Below, in pieces: positions 6,249-14,481 of a stretch of 38,392 nucleotides of DNA; within the stretch, counting starts at the first letter, position 1, and every line of letters starts with the position of its first letter. Under the pieces are notes generated by a model. The model did no database searches. It saw only the letters and a program-made list of their open reading frames with translations, and was not told the origin of the DNA. The position numbers were made by a program, and so were the translations under genes. Location: positions 1 to 38,392 of the forward strand of contig JAICNY010000004.1 in the NCBI GenBank assembly GCA_025930955.1, in the 5' to 3' direction. Origin of the DNA: Thermoleophilia bacterium. GTDB taxonomy: Bacteria; Actinomycetota; Thermoleophilia; Gaiellales; Gaiellaceae.

Positions 6249-7621
6249 CGAACCGGCTGCTCCTCGGCTTCCTCGCCGTCACCGTGGTCGTCCTCGCGGT
6301 GCTCGAGATCCCGCTCGGGATCACGTACGCGCGCAACGAGCGGCAGGATCTGACCCTCAAGGTGGAGCGCGACGCGGTCACGCTCGCGACGCTCGCCGCG
6401 GACGTACTCGAGCCGGACGGGGAGACGCGGCTTCGCGCCCTCGAGCGGCTCGCGGACGGCTACGCGGCGGAGACCGGCGGGCGGGTGGTCGTCGTGAACG
6501 CGCGTGGCCGGGCGGTCGTCGACACGTCGCCCGAGTTCGGCGAGGGCCGCGACTTCTCCACCCGGCCGGAGATGGCGCTCGCCCTCGGCGGGGAGGTCGC
6601 CACCGGCGTCCGCGACTCGGAGACGCTCGGGCAGACGCTGCTCTACGTGGCCGTGCCGGCCGTGTCGGGCGGCACGGTCCTCGGCGCCGTGCGGATCACG
6701 TACCCGACCTCGGCCGTCGACGAGCGGGTGCGCCGCTACTGGCTCATCCTTCTCGCGATCGCCGGGGTGGTCGTCGCCGCGGCCGCGGTCGCCGGACTGC
6801 TCCTGGCCCGCTGGATCACGAGCCCGCTCCGGACGGTCGAGCGCGTCGCCGCCGCGGTCGGCCGGGGCGAGCTCGACGCCCGCGCGCCGGCCGCCGGGCC
6901 GCCCGAGGTGCGCGACCTCGCCCGCGTCTTCAACGAGACGGCGGCGAAGCTCCAGACCCTCCTCCACTCGCAGGAGCAGTTCGTCGCGGACGCGTCGCAC
7001 CAGCTCCGGACGCCGCTGACGGCGCTGCGCCTCCGGCTCGAGAATCTCGAGGCGGACACCGGGCCCGCGACGCGGGAGTCCCTCGCCGGCGCGCTCGCCG
7101 AGGTGGAACGGCTCTCGGCGCTCGTCGAGGGCCTCCTCGCGCTCGCCCGCTCGGACGCGAGCGACGCGCGCGCCGAGCCGATCGACCTCGCGGAGATCGC
7201 CGCCACGCGAGCGGACGCGTGGTCGGCGCTCGCGGACGAGCGCGGCGTCCGGCTCGAGACCGCCTCGGCCGGCGAGACGGTCGCCCGCGCGGCGCCCGAC
7301 CGAGTCGAGCAGGTGCTCGACAACCTCCTCTCGAACGCGCTCGAGGTGAGCCCGCCGGGCTCGACGATCCGGCTCGCCGCGGCGCGCGACGGGAGCCGCG
7401 TCGAGCTCCACGTCGTCGACGAGGGGCCGGGCCTCACGCCCGAGCAGCGCGAGCGCGCGTTCGACCGCTTCTGGCGGGGCGGGTCGAGCGAGGGCGGGTC
7501 CGGGCTCGGCCTCGCGATCGTCGCGCGCCTCGTCGCGGCGGACGGCGGTGACGTCGAGCTCCGGGCCGCCGTCCCGCGCGGGATCGACGCGGTCGTGCGC
7601 CTCCCCGCCGCGCATGCGTGA
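6245..7621 (+). CDS. Sensor histidine kinase with extracytoplasmic sensor and HAMP domain
   Basis: A 458-residue membrane kinase and partner of the preceding regulator. TM1 spans about residues 5-27, the extracytoplasmic sensor about 28-164 and TM2 about 165-189. A HAMP linker follows, then HisKA with His252 in 'DASHQLRTPLTALR' and HATPase_c with N box Asn360 ('QVLDNLLSNAL'), G1 'DEGPG' and G2 'GGSGLGLAI'. All catalytic elements are present. GTG at 6245 overlaps the regulator's stop. The sensor shows no obvious metal or haem motif. Confidence 0.92.
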   Translation: MTNRLLLGFLAVTVVVLAVLEIPLGITYARNERQDLTLKVERDAVTLATLAADVLEPDGETRLRALERLADGYAAETGGRVVVVNARGRAVVDTSPEFGEGRDFSTRPEMALALGGEVATGVRDSETLGQTLLYVAVPAVSGGTVLGAVRITYPTSAVDERVRRYWLILLAIAGVVVAAAAVAGLLLARWITSPLRTVERVAAAVGRGELDARAPAAGPPEVRDLARVFNETAAKLQTLLHSQEQFVADASHQLRTPLTALRLRLENLEADTGPATRESLAGALAEVERLSALVEGLLALARSDASDARAEPIDLAEIAATRADAWSALADERGVRLETASAGETVARAAPDRVEQVLDNLLSNALEVSPPGSTIRLAAARDGSRVELHVVDEGPGLTPEQRERAFDRFWRGGSSEGGSGLGLAIVARLVAADGGDVELRAAVPRGIDAVVRLPAAHA

Positions 7622-7675
7622 GCACGCGCGGCGGCGGGTACTCGCCGCTTCGGCCACGAAAGGAAGGAGACCTGC

Positions 7676-8182
7676 ATGTCCGAGATCACAAGCCCGCGCG
7701 ACCTGTTCCTGCACGAGCTCGGGGACATCCTCTACGTCGAGCAGAAGCTCGCCGAGGAGGTACTCCCGACCCTCATGGAGGAGGTCACGGACGACGAGCT
7801 CCGCAAGGGTTTCGAGAAGCACCTGCGCGAGACCGAGAAGCACGTCGAGAACCTCGAGAAGGCGTTCCAGAAGCTCGGCGAGCCGGCCGAGGCGGAGGAG
7901 TGCATCGGCTTCGAGGGCCTGAAGAGCGAGCACGACCAGCTCGTCCAGGAGTCCTCGCCGGATCTCATCGACCTCGTGGACGCCGGAGCGGCCGCGCGCA
8001 CCGAGCACTACGAGATCGCCGCGTACGAGAGCCTCATCGCCATGGCGCGCGGCCTCGGCGAGCGCGACGTGATCGAGCTCTTCGAAAAGAACCTGAAGGA
8101 CGAGAAGGAGACGCTCCGCGAGGTCGAATCCGTCGCGAAGCGGCTCGCCAAGGAGCACGCGAAGGCCGGGCAGACCGCCTAA
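7676..8182 (+). CDS. YciE/YciF ferritin-like protein (DUF892)
   Basis: A 168-residue four-helix protein of the DUF892/YciF family, a ferritin-like fold linked to stress responses. The N-terminus 'LFLHELGDILYVEQKLAEEVLP' and the later 'ARTEHYEIAAYESLI' and 'KNLKDEKETL' supply the Glu/His residues expected for a di-metal site on paired helices. The ATG at 7676 has a strong AAGGAAGGAG Shine-Dalgarno. It lies 54 nt after the kinase gene in the same direction, so it may be co-transcribed. An iron-linked role next to a redox operon is reasonable but not shown. Confidence 0.9.
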   Translation: MSEITSPRDLFLHELGDILYVEQKLAEEVLPTLMEEVTDDELRKGFEKHLRETEKHVENLEKAFQKLGEPAEAEECIGFEGLKSEHDQLVQESSPDLIDLVDAGAAARTEHYEIAAYESLIAMARGLGERDVIELFEKNLKDEKETLREVESVAKRLAKEHAKAGQTA

Positions 8183-8188
8183 CCGGGA

Positions 8189-9136
8189 TCAGCTCAGCGT
8201 GGAGGCGGCGAGCGCCTCGTCCACGGCAGCGAGCGTCGCGTCGTCGAGCTCGATGCCGGAGGCCGAGGCGTTCGCCTCCACCTGCTCCGGCCGCGACGCG
8301 CCCACGATCGCCGACGCAACGTTCTCCTCCCGGAGGATCCAGGCCAGCGAGAGCTGGGCGAGCGTGAGACCGAGGCCGTCGGCGATCGGGCGCAGCCGCT
8401 CGACGCCCTCGAGCACCCGATCGGAGAGGAACTTGCCCATCGCCCAGCCCATCTCGTCCGAAGCGGCGCGCGTGTCGGCGCCCGGCCGCTCGCCCGGCCG
8501 GTACTTCCCGGTCAGCACGCCCTGCGCGAGCGGGGAGTAGACGATCTGCGAGATGCCGTTCCGGCGGCAGAGGTCGAAGATCTCCCGCTCGGGCCGGCGC
8601 CAGAGAAGCGAGTACTGCGGCTGACTCGAGACGAACTTCTCGACTCCCGGCAGATCGAGCGCCGCCTGGATCTGCTCCGCATTCCAGTCGCTGAAGCCGA
8701 TGTAGCGCGCCTTGCCGGCGCGGACGACCTCCGTGAGGGCCTCCATCGTTTCCTCGAGCGGGGTCTCGCGGTCGTAGCGGTGGCACTGGTAGAGGTCGAC
8801 GTAGTCCGTGCGCAAGCGGGCGAGCGAGGCGTCGATCTGCTTCAGCACCTGACCGCGCGAGAGGCCCCGATCCGTGTCGGACATGGGGAAGAAGAGCTTC
8901 GTCGCGAGCACGTACGACGCGCGGTCGCGGCCGGCGAGCTCGGCGCCGAGGAACTCCTCCGCCGCCCCGCGCCCGTAGACGTTCGCGGTGTCGATGAAGT
9001 TGATCCCGAGCTCGAACGCCCGCTCGAGGCAGGCGCGGGAGCGTTCGGTCTCGACGCCCACGCCGTACGTGAGCCACGAGCCGAGCGCGATCTCCGAGAC
9101 GACGAGGTCGCTCGAGCCGAGCTTTCGGTAGCGCAT
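8189..9136 (-). CDS. Aldo/keto reductase (Kv-beta/YghZ-like)
   Basis: A 315-residue NADPH-dependent (beta/alpha)8 reductase. The tetrad is visible: Asp and Tyr in 'FIDTANVYGRG', Lys in 'VLATKLFFP' and His in 'YQCHRYD'. 'IGFSDWNAEQI' and the cofactor loop 'SAIVGASRPEQVEANA' match AKRs of the potassium-channel beta-subunit-like group. The start at 9136 has a TAGAAC -10-like hexamer 6 nt upstream (9143-9148), suggesting a leaderless mRNA. It converges with the ferritin-like gene with a 6-nt gap. Substrate unknown. Confidence 0.9.
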   Translation of the reverse strand: MRYRKLGSSDLVVSEIALGSWLTYGVGVETERSRACLERAFELGINFIDTANVYGRGAAEEFLGAELAGRDRASYVLATKLFFPMSDTDRGLSRGQVLKQIDASLARLRTDYVDLYQCHRYDRETPLEETMEALTEVVRAGKARYIGFSDWNAEQIQAALDLPGVEKFVSSQPQYSLLWRRPEREIFDLCRRNGISQIVYSPLAQGVLTGKYRPGERPGADTRAASDEMGWAMGKFLSDRVLEGVERLRPIADGLGLTLAQLSLAWILREENVASAIVGASRPEQVEANASASGIELDDATLAAVDEALAASTLS

Positions 9137-9142
9137 CCCGGC

Positions 9143-9148
9143 GTTCTA
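9143..9148 (-). promoter_or_regulatory. -10 box (TAGAAC) of the aldo/keto reductase
   Basis: TAGAAC on the minus strand lies 6 nt from the ATG at 9136, the leaderless spacing. The last base deviates from TANNNT. Confidence 0.35.
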
Positions 9149-9185
9149 CCCGATCCGTCCGAGCGCGCGTCCGGGCAGGCGGGAG

Positions 9186-9350
9186 CCCCCGTAAGGGGGA
9201 CGGCGATGCGTTCAGGTTCGCTTACTTAAGTCACGAAGCGACGAATTCCGCCGCATGCCAGTCCCCGAGGGCGTCCCACCCTCGAGCGATCGCGGAGAAT
9301 CGTCCACCATCCCGTCCGGCGAAGGCCCGCCCCCGCAGGCGGGCCTTCGC
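9186..9350. other. Intergenic segment with three hairpins
   Basis: This stretch lies between the aldo/keto reductase start (9136) and the small peptide ORF (9438). It holds CCCCC-GTAA-GGGGG (9186-9199, with a GNRA-type loop), TCGCTT/AAGCGA (9218-9241) and a perfect 13-bp stem GCGAAGGCCCGCC/GGCGGGCCTTCGC at 9319-9350. The last looks like a U-less actinobacterial terminator and sits downstream of the minus-strand peptide ORF. I see no convincing protein-coding gene here; the 85-codon + ORF at 9255 looks non-coding. Confidence 0.5.
9319..9350 (-). terminator. 13-bp stem hairpin downstream of the peptide ORF
   Basis: Perfect inverted repeat with arms 9319-9331 and 9338-9350 and a 6-nt loop, about 88 nt beyond the stop of the minus-strand 28-aa ORF. 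It could end that short transcript before the aldo/keto reductase promoter. No U-tract. Confidence 0.5.
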
Positions 9351-9437
9351 ACGCCTGGACTCTCTCGTCGACGAGAGTTCGCGCCTACACTTCCCGTCAG
9401 GCGCAAACCGTGTCAAACTGAACGAAACGAATGTGCT

Positions 9438-9524
9438 CTAGGGGCCCCAGTTGGGTCCGACGAACCCCGCTGCGGCGGCGAACGAAGCCAATGTGGCCGA
9501 AAGGATGAGTAGACGAGCCTTCAC
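9438..9524 (-). CDS. Candidate secreted signal-peptide-like small protein, 28 aa
   Basis: Too short for the ORF track. GTG at 9524 gives (M)KARLLILSATLASFAAAA followed by GFVGPNWGP and a TAG stop. It has a basic N-terminus, a hydrophobic core and an A-x-A signal-peptidase site, which would release the 9-residue tail GFVGPNWGP. The gene lies 95 nt from, and divergent to, an XRE-TPR regulator of the type that binds short peptides in Firmicutes. A TATACT -10 box overlaps the regulator's own -10. The Shine-Dalgarno (AGAAGGGA, about 11 nt away) is not ideal. The first eight residues resemble those of the small ORF beside the second regulator (18508-18609). Whether it is translated or processed is unknown. 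Confidence 0.5.
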   Translation of the reverse strand: MKARLLILSATLASFAAAAGFVGPNWGP

Positions 9525-9583
9525 CTGGACACCGTCCCTTCTGGTGGTGGGCAAGAAACCTGCTAGGCCGGACCGGCGGCGTC

Positions 9584-9594
9584 GAGTATAACTC
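9584..9594. promoter_or_regulatory. Overlapping divergent -10 boxes for regulator 1 and its peptide ORF
   Basis: GAGTATAACTC is an inverted repeat (GAGT/ACTC). It contains TATAAC at 9587-9592 on the plus strand, toward the regulator, and TATACT (plus 9585-9590) on the minus strand, toward the peptide ORF. The two promoters cannot be occupied at once, so regulator and peptide would be inversely coupled. No good -35 box is visible on either side. Confidence 0.45.
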
Positions 9595-9619
9595 GGCCGA
9601 AACAAGGAAGGAACCGAAC

Positions 9620-10921
9620 ATGCCCCGACAGAAGTCCACGCACGTAGACGATCCGAAGGCCGTCGGCGAGCGGCTGCGTACCGCGCGCGAGGCCGCCGGC
9701 CTGAGCCAGCGACAGCTGTCGTTCACCGGCTGCTCGCCCGCGTACATCTCGCGGATCGAGGCCGGAGACCGGATCCCGTCGCTCCAGCTCCTGCGCGAGC
9801 TCGGTCGGCGGCTTGGCGTGACGGAGGACTTTCTGGCGACGGGGAGCGAGGTGCGCCCGCAGGCGATCAACCTGCTCGAGGCCGAGATCGCGCTGCGCCT
9901 GGACGACGTCGAGCGCGCGCGCGAGCTCTACACCCAGTCGCTCGAGAACGCCCGGACGCCGTCCGAGCGCGCACAGGCCGGCGAGGGGCTCGGCCACCTC
10001 GCGCTCCGGGTCGGGGACGCCCGCCAGGCGGTCGCGCTCTTCGAGCAGGCGCTCGTCGACTCCCGGATGGAGGAGTGGCAGGTGCCGACCCTCGCCGAGA
10101 GCCTCGCGCGCGCCTACTCCGTCGTCGGCGAGCTCGAGCCGTCCGTCGCGATCCTGGAGCGGTGCCTCGCGGCGTTCGAGCAGATTGGGGACCGGGTGCA
10201 GGCGATCCGGTTCGCGTGCGTCCTCGGGTACGCGCTCTCCGATTCCGGCCAGTTCGCCCGGGCGGAGCAGGTCGTCTCGAAGGCGCTCGCCGAGGGCCGC
10301 GAGAGCTTCGACCCCTACATGCGCGCGCGGGTCTACTGGGCCCGCGCGAAGCTCCAGCTCGACCAGGGCGACTTCGACGGCGCCTCGCGCTACGCCTACC
10401 AGGCGCTCGCGGCGCTCGAGCTGACGGAGGATCTCCACTACACGGGTCTCGCGCACCAGCTCGTCGCCCGGATCGAGCTCGAGCGCGGGGAGGCGCAGGA
10501 GGCCCTCTCGCACCTCGCCCAGGGCTGGCCGCTCGTCGAACGGACCGGCACGCCGATCGAGCAGGCGCAGTTCCGCCTCGAGGAGGCGCGCGCCCTCGCG
10601 CAGACGGGCGAGCGGGAGCAGGCGACCGCGATCGCGATGGACGTCCTCGGGCTTCTCGGCGACGCCGAGCCGCTCGACGGCGGGCGACTGTACGCGCTGC
10701 TCGCCGAGGTCGCGCTCGACCTCGGCGACGAGGACGAGGCCCTCGAGCTCTACGAGAAGGCGGCCGCGCTCCTCGAGTCGGCGGCCGGCAACAGGGCGCT
10801 CGTCGACGTGTACGCGAAGCTCGGCGAGATCTACGAGCGGCTGGGTCGCACGGACGAGGCGTACGCGTACATGAAGAAGGCCGTCTCGACCCAGCAGACG
10901 CTCTCGGTACCGCGCAAGTAA
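9620..10921 (+). CDS. XRE-family HTH regulator with TPR array (RRNPP-like architecture)
   Basis: A 433-residue regulator. Residues about 14-70 form an XRE/Cro helix-turn-helix ('GERLRTAREAAGLSQRQLS...SPAYISRIEAGDRIPSLQLLRELGRRLGV'). The rest, about 85-425, is alpha-helical tetratricopeptide repeats, such as 'LGHLALRVGDARQAVALFEQAL' and the C-terminal 'LGEIYERLGRTDEAYAYMKKAV'. This plan matches peptide-binding RRNPP regulators (Rgg, PlcR, PrgX), although those are usually 280-380 residues. GGAAGG Shine-Dalgarno 8 nt before the ATG. A divergent small secreted-peptide ORF shares its promoter region. It is similar in plan to the regulator at 18625-19974. Targets unknown. Confidence 0.88.
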   Translation: MPRQKSTHVDDPKAVGERLRTAREAAGLSQRQLSFTGCSPAYISRIEAGDRIPSLQLLRELGRRLGVTEDFLATGSEVRPQAINLLEAEIALRLDDVERARELYTQSLENARTPSERAQAGEGLGHLALRVGDARQAVALFEQALVDSRMEEWQVPTLAESLARAYSVVGELEPSVAILERCLAAFEQIGDRVQAIRFACVLGYALSDSGQFARAEQVVSKALAEGRESFDPYMRARVYWARAKLQLDQGDFDGASRYAYQALAALELTEDLHYTGLAHQLVARIELERGEAQEALSHLAQGWPLVERTGTPIEQAQFRLEEARALAQTGEREQATAIAMDVLGLLGDAEPLDGGRLYALLAEVALDLGDEDEALELYEKAAALLESAAGNRALVDVYAKLGEIYERLGRTDEAYAYMKKAVSTQQTLSVPRK

Positions 10922-10953
10922 CGAGACGGCCCCCGCACTCCGGGGGCCGCTCG
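10922..10953 (+). terminator. Strong GC-rich hairpin after regulator 1
   Basis: A 9-bp stem CGGCCCCCG/CGGGGGCCG (10927-10935 and 10941-10949) is extended by CGAG/CTCG across one bulged base. It starts immediately after the TAA stop and separates the regulator from the helicase. There is no U-tract, as is common for actinobacterial terminators. Confidence 0.7.
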
Positions 10954-10961
10954 TATATAGT
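10954..10961 (+). promoter_or_regulatory. -10 box (TATATAGT) for the helicase
   Basis: TATATAGT directly follows the terminator hairpin and is the only AT-rich hexamer upstream of the helicase. It gives a 5' leader of roughly 35-40 nt to the ATG at 11006. Confidence 0.5.
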
Positions 10962-11005
10962 CCCTGGTAGTCCGGCGCTGGGAGTTGCGCCGGCATCTCC
11001 TGAAC

Positions 11006-13594
11006 ATGCAGCGCGATCCGAGCGCTGCGTCCATGCAAGAGGCATTCCCGTACCCGACCGACCAGTCGGAGCGAGTGGGCGGCCTGGCGGCCTCCGCGCT
11101 CCGGGCCCAGTCCTGGGCGGGCGAGCCCTTCCTCCAGGAGGACGAGAACCCCGCCGACGTCCTGGCGCCCGGCCGTGCCCGGCGGCGTGCGCTCGACGAC
11201 GCGCTCGCCGAGATGGAGGCGGGCCTGCGCGCCCCGTCGCCCGAGTGGAAGGTGCGCTACGCGCTCATGCTCGGCCTCGAGCGCGTCGTCAACGACCGCC
11301 CGCCGCGGCTCGCGTCGGGGACCGAGCTCCGCCGCCACCAGATCGACGCGCTGGCCGGGATGCTCACCGAGCTCATCTCGAAGCACGAGGAGGGCAAGGA
11401 GAACGGCAACGGCAACGGGCACCACGAGCCCGAGGACGAGGAGCTGCCCGAGGAGCCGGGGCCGGACGAGGACGAGGACGAGGAGCCCGCGCCCGACGAC
11501 CCCGGAGCCGAGCGGCGCTTCCGCTTCCGCCACCCGACGGCGTCGGGAAAGACGATCGCCGCCGCCGGCTTCGTCGAAGGCGCGAGGACGATGGGCGTCC
11601 TCATCCTCACGCACCGCCGGCTGCTCGTGAAGCAGTTCGAGCGCGACCTGACCGCCGAGGGGTACGGCGACCGGTTCCGCGACGCGATCGAGCAGGGGCT
11701 CGAGCCGCTCGTGGGCAACCCGATCACGATCCAGACCTACGCCTGGTTCGCCCGCCACGTCGGCTCGATCTCCCGCAGCGCGTACCAGCTCGTGATCTGC
11801 GACGAGGCCCACACGGCGCTCGGCGAGAAGACGAGCGCCGCGATCCGGTCCTTCACCGAGCCGATCTACGTCGGCATGACCGCGACCGAGCAGCTGATCG
11901 CGAAGCAGGTCTCGGACGTCTTCCCTGCCTCGGTCGACGACCTTCCGCTCGGCGACGCCGCCAGGCGCGGGCTGATCGCGCCGCTGCGCTCGCTCCGCGT
12001 GCCGCCGGCGACGGCGATCTCGTCCGTCCCGATCGTGGGCGGCGACTACGACCAGGAAGCGCTGGCCAAGGTTCTCGACCACGCGCTGATCAACCAGGCG
12101 GCCGCGAGCCTCTACCGCGACCGCTTCGACGCGACCCCGGGGATCGTGTACGCGGCCGGCGTCGAGCACGCCTACAACCTCGCGCGCGAGTTCCGCGCCG
12201 CCGGCCTCAAGGCCGAGGCGGTGAGCGGCCGCACGCCGCCCCTCCAGCTCGCGGAGACGCTCGCGGCGTACGAGCGCGGCGAGATCAACGTCCTCATCAA
12301 TGCGCAGCTCCTCGCCGAGGGATGGAACTCGCCGCGCGCGACGGTCTGCATGCACCTCGCGCCGACCGCCTCGCGGCGCGTCTACCAGCAGCGGATCGGC
12401 CGCGTCATGCGGACGCATCCGCGCAAGGAGGCGGGCGTCGTCGTCGACTTCGTCGACCCGGCCGCGACGCACAACGACCGGACGATCACCATCCACTCGC
12501 TCCTCGACTCGGACTTCTACCGGCCGGGCGCGCGCGTCACGCCCGCGCCGCGCCGCCGCGTGCAGCGCCGGGCCCGCCGCAAGCTTTCCCCGGCGCCGTG
12601 GCTCATCCCCGTCACCCCCGATCCGCGCCGCCGCGTGCTCGTGATCCAGCGCGAGTGGGAGCGGATCGATCCGGGCCGCCTCGCCGAGGACGAGCAGCTC
12701 CTCTGGGCGCGGATCGCCGGGCGGCAGCTCCGCTTCGACGAGCGCCAGCAGTTCGCGGAGAAGCTTGCGAAGGCGAGCCGGGAGTGCCGCGAGGCGTTCC
12801 TCACGAGCTGCGCGGCCGAGAACCCGAACCGGCGCCTCCGGCTCTCGGCGCTCGGCGACCGGGTGACGACGCCCGTCGACCGGGCGAGCTTCGACGACCT
12901 CGTCTCGATGGTCACCTCCGCGCCGACCTGGGAGAAGGATCGGGTGAACGGGATCCGCACGCTCCTCCGCGCCGTCGGCGAGGGCAAGGCGGACGCCCCG
13001 CACGACATCGTCTCGCGCTGGACGTGGCGCCTGGCCCGCGCGACGCGGAAGCTGCAGGACCGGCGCGCGAGCGCGGAGCTCCCGGACGCCAAGCGGCTTC
13101 TCGGCGCGCTCACGAACTCGCGCGGCCATCGGCACGAGGAGAACGCCGCGCGCCTGGTGAACGTCGCGCTCGAGCAGCCGATCCACGTCGGGGCGGCCCT
13201 GCTCGCGTCGGCCGAGGCCTACACGCCGACCGCGCAGCGGCTCGTCGACGGCGCGCGCGAGCGGCTCGGCACGATCGAGGAGGTCGCGAACGCGCTCGCG
13301 GACAACCTCCCGCAGGCGAAGCAGCCGAGCGGGAAGTCGCGCCGCCGTCGGCGCCGCAAGAAGCGCCAGGCCGAGGCGGCGAAGGCCGGGAAGAACGGCG
13401 AGGCGCAGGCGCAGGACGGAGGCGAGCCGCAGCCGACGGACGCGACGGCGCCCGCGGCCGAGGACGGCAAGCCGCCGCGCAGGTCGAGCCGGCGGCGCTC
13501 GCGCAAGAAGCCGGCCGCGAAGAAGGACGCGCCGGCGGTCGAGGACGAGGCGCCGAAGCCGGCCGAGCCGCAGCCCGCGGCCGAGGCCTCCTAG
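11006..13594 (+). CDS. SF2 DEAH-box helicase/ATPase with acidic insertion and basic tail
   Basis: About 862 residues. The SF2 motifs are clear: 'LRRHQIDAL' (Q-motif-like), Walker A 'PTASGKT', Ia 'LILTHRRLLVKQF', II 'DEAH', III-like 'GMTATEQ', and V/VI 'LAEGWNSPRATVCMHLAPTASRRVYQQRIGRVMR'. Unusually, an acidic low-complexity stretch of about 40 residues (EPEDEELPEEPGPDEDEDEE) lies between the Q-like helix and Walker A. The C-terminus has an RRRRRRKKR patch followed by Ala/Pro/Glu/Lys-rich disorder, like nucleic-acid-binding tails. The start is uncertain: TTG 10985, ATG 11006 and ATG 11033 are in frame and none has a good Shine-Dalgarno. The stop shares CTAG with the convergent PAC2 gene. It probably remodels DNA or RNA; partners unknown. 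Confidence 0.88.
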   Translation: MQRDPSAASMQEAFPYPTDQSERVGGLAASALRAQSWAGEPFLQEDENPADVLAPGRARRRALDDALAEMEAGLRAPSPEWKVRYALMLGLERVVNDRPPRLASGTELRRHQIDALAGMLTELISKHEEGKENGNGNGHHEPEDEELPEEPGPDEDEDEEPAPDDPGAERRFRFRHPTASGKTIAAAGFVEGARTMGVLILTHRRLLVKQFERDLTAEGYGDRFRDAIEQGLEPLVGNPITIQTYAWFARHVGSISRSAYQLVICDEAHTALGEKTSAAIRSFTEPIYVGMTATEQLIAKQVSDVFPASVDDLPLGDAARRGLIAPLRSLRVPPATAISSVPIVGGDYDQEALAKVLDHALINQAAASLYRDRFDATPGIVYAAGVEHAYNLAREFRAAGLKAEAVSGRTPPLQLAETLAAYERGEINVLINAQLLAEGWNSPRATVCMHLAPTASRRVYQQRIGRVMRTHPRKEAGVVVDFVDPAATHNDRTITIHSLLDSDFYRPGARVTPAPRRRVQRRARRKLSPAPWLIPVTPDPRRRVLVIQREWERIDPGRLAEDEQLLWARIAGRQLRFDERQQFAEKLAKASRECREAFLTSCAAENPNRRLRLSALGDRVTTPVDRASFDDLVSMVTSAPTWEKDRVNGIRTLLRAVGEGKADAPHDIVSRWTWRLARATRKLQDRRASAELPDAKRLLGALTNSRGHRHEENAARLVNVALEQPIHVGAALLASAEAYTPTAQRLVDGARERLGTIEEVANALADNLPQAKQPSGKSRRRRRRKKRQAEAAKAGKNGEAQAQDGGEPQPTDATAPAAEDGKPPRRSSRRRSRKKPAAKKDAPAVEDEAPKPAEPQPAAEAS

Positions 13595-14472
13595 GCCTCC
13601 TCCCCTTCCTCGCGGCGCCGCTCGTGCTCGCGCAGGAAGCGCGTCAGCTCGGCCGCGAGCGTGTCGCCGGACGGCAGGTCGAGCTCGTCGCCGAGCGCGT
13701 CGCGCCGCCGCTCGAGCCCCTCCACGTAGGCCTGGGTCTCCTCGTTCTCGGCGACCGCCTCGCTCACCTGGCGCTCGTACGTCTCGGCGGCCTGCTCGAG
13801 CTCGTGCAGCTCGACGTCGGCGGAGACGAGGTCGGCGAAGCGGCGGCACAGCGCGAGCGCCGCCTTCGGGCTCGCGGCGAGCGAGGCGTAGTGCGGCACC
13901 GCCGCCCAGAGGCTCGCCGAGGGGACGCCGGCAACGCGGCACGCGTCGTGGAGGACGCCGACGATCCCCGTCGGCCCCTCGTACCGCGAGGCGGCGAGCC
14001 CGAGCTCCTCGACGAGCGCCGGATCGGTCGCGGAGCCGGTCACGGGCGCGGGGCGCGTGTGCGGGACGTCGGCGAGGAGCGCCCCGAGGGTCACGACGAG
14101 CTCGACGCCGAGCTCCTGCGCCAGGTCGACGATCTGCGCCGCGAACGTCCGCCAGCGGTTGTTCGGCTCGACCCCGAGCAGGAGCACGACGTCGCGGCCG
14201 CCGCCCGGAACCGCCGCGTGGAAGAACGCGTTCTCCGGCCAGTCGATCCGCCGCGTGACCCCGTCCTCGAGCGCGACGTGCGGGCGCGCGACCTGGAAGT
14301 CGTAGAACTCCTCGGGGTCGATCGCCGCGAAGCGCTCGGCCGCCCAGGCCTGCGCGAGGTATCCGACGGCGAGCGAGGCGCCCTGCGCCCCGTCGTTCCA
14401 GCCGCGAAACGCCGCGACGAGCACCGGGCGCTCGAGCGAGGGGCGCTCGTCCATCAGGAGGTGCTCGCCCAT
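13591..14472 (-). CDS. PAC2-family protein
   Basis: A 293-residue member of the PAC2 (proteasome assembly chaperone 2-like) family common in actinobacteria. Recognisable parts: 'VLVAAFRGWNDGAQGASLAVGYL' near the N-terminus, 'VVLLLGVEPNNRWRTFAAQIVDLA', 'TRPAPVTGSATD', 'GPTGIVGVLHDACRVAGVPSASLWAAVPHYASLAASPKAAL', and a charged C-terminal coiled coil of about 80 residues. No catalytic function is established for the bacterial family. The ATG at 14472 is 9 nt after the ctaA stop, so it is the third gene of selD-ctaA-PAC2. No proteasome gene is in this window. Confidence 0.88.
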   Translation of the reverse strand: MGEHLLMDERPSLERPVLVAAFRGWNDGAQGASLAVGYLAQAWAAERFAAIDPEEFYDFQVARPHVALEDGVTRRIDWPENAFFHAAVPGGGRDVVLLLGVEPNNRWRTFAAQIVDLAQELGVELVVTLGALLADVPHTRPAPVTGSATDPALVEELGLAASRYEGPTGIVGVLHDACRVAGVPSASLWAAVPHYASLAASPKAALALCRRFADLVSADVELHELEQAAETYERQVSEAVAENEETQAYVEGLERRRDALGDELDLPSGDTLAAELTRFLREHERRREEGEEA

Positions 14473-14481
14473 GGACAGAGT

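Noticed and set aside
9255-9512. 85-codon plus-strand ORF over the hairpin region
   Set aside because: No Shine-Dalgarno or -10 box, composition typical of non-coding GC-rich DNA, and it crosses the 13-bp stem and the antisense peptide ORF.
9397-9620. Riboswitch in the leader of regulator 1
   Set aside because: I compared the segment by eye with cobalamin, c-di-AMP, c-di-GMP, SAM, glycine, ZTP and T-box consensus pieces and found no match. It is better explained by the divergent peptide ORF.
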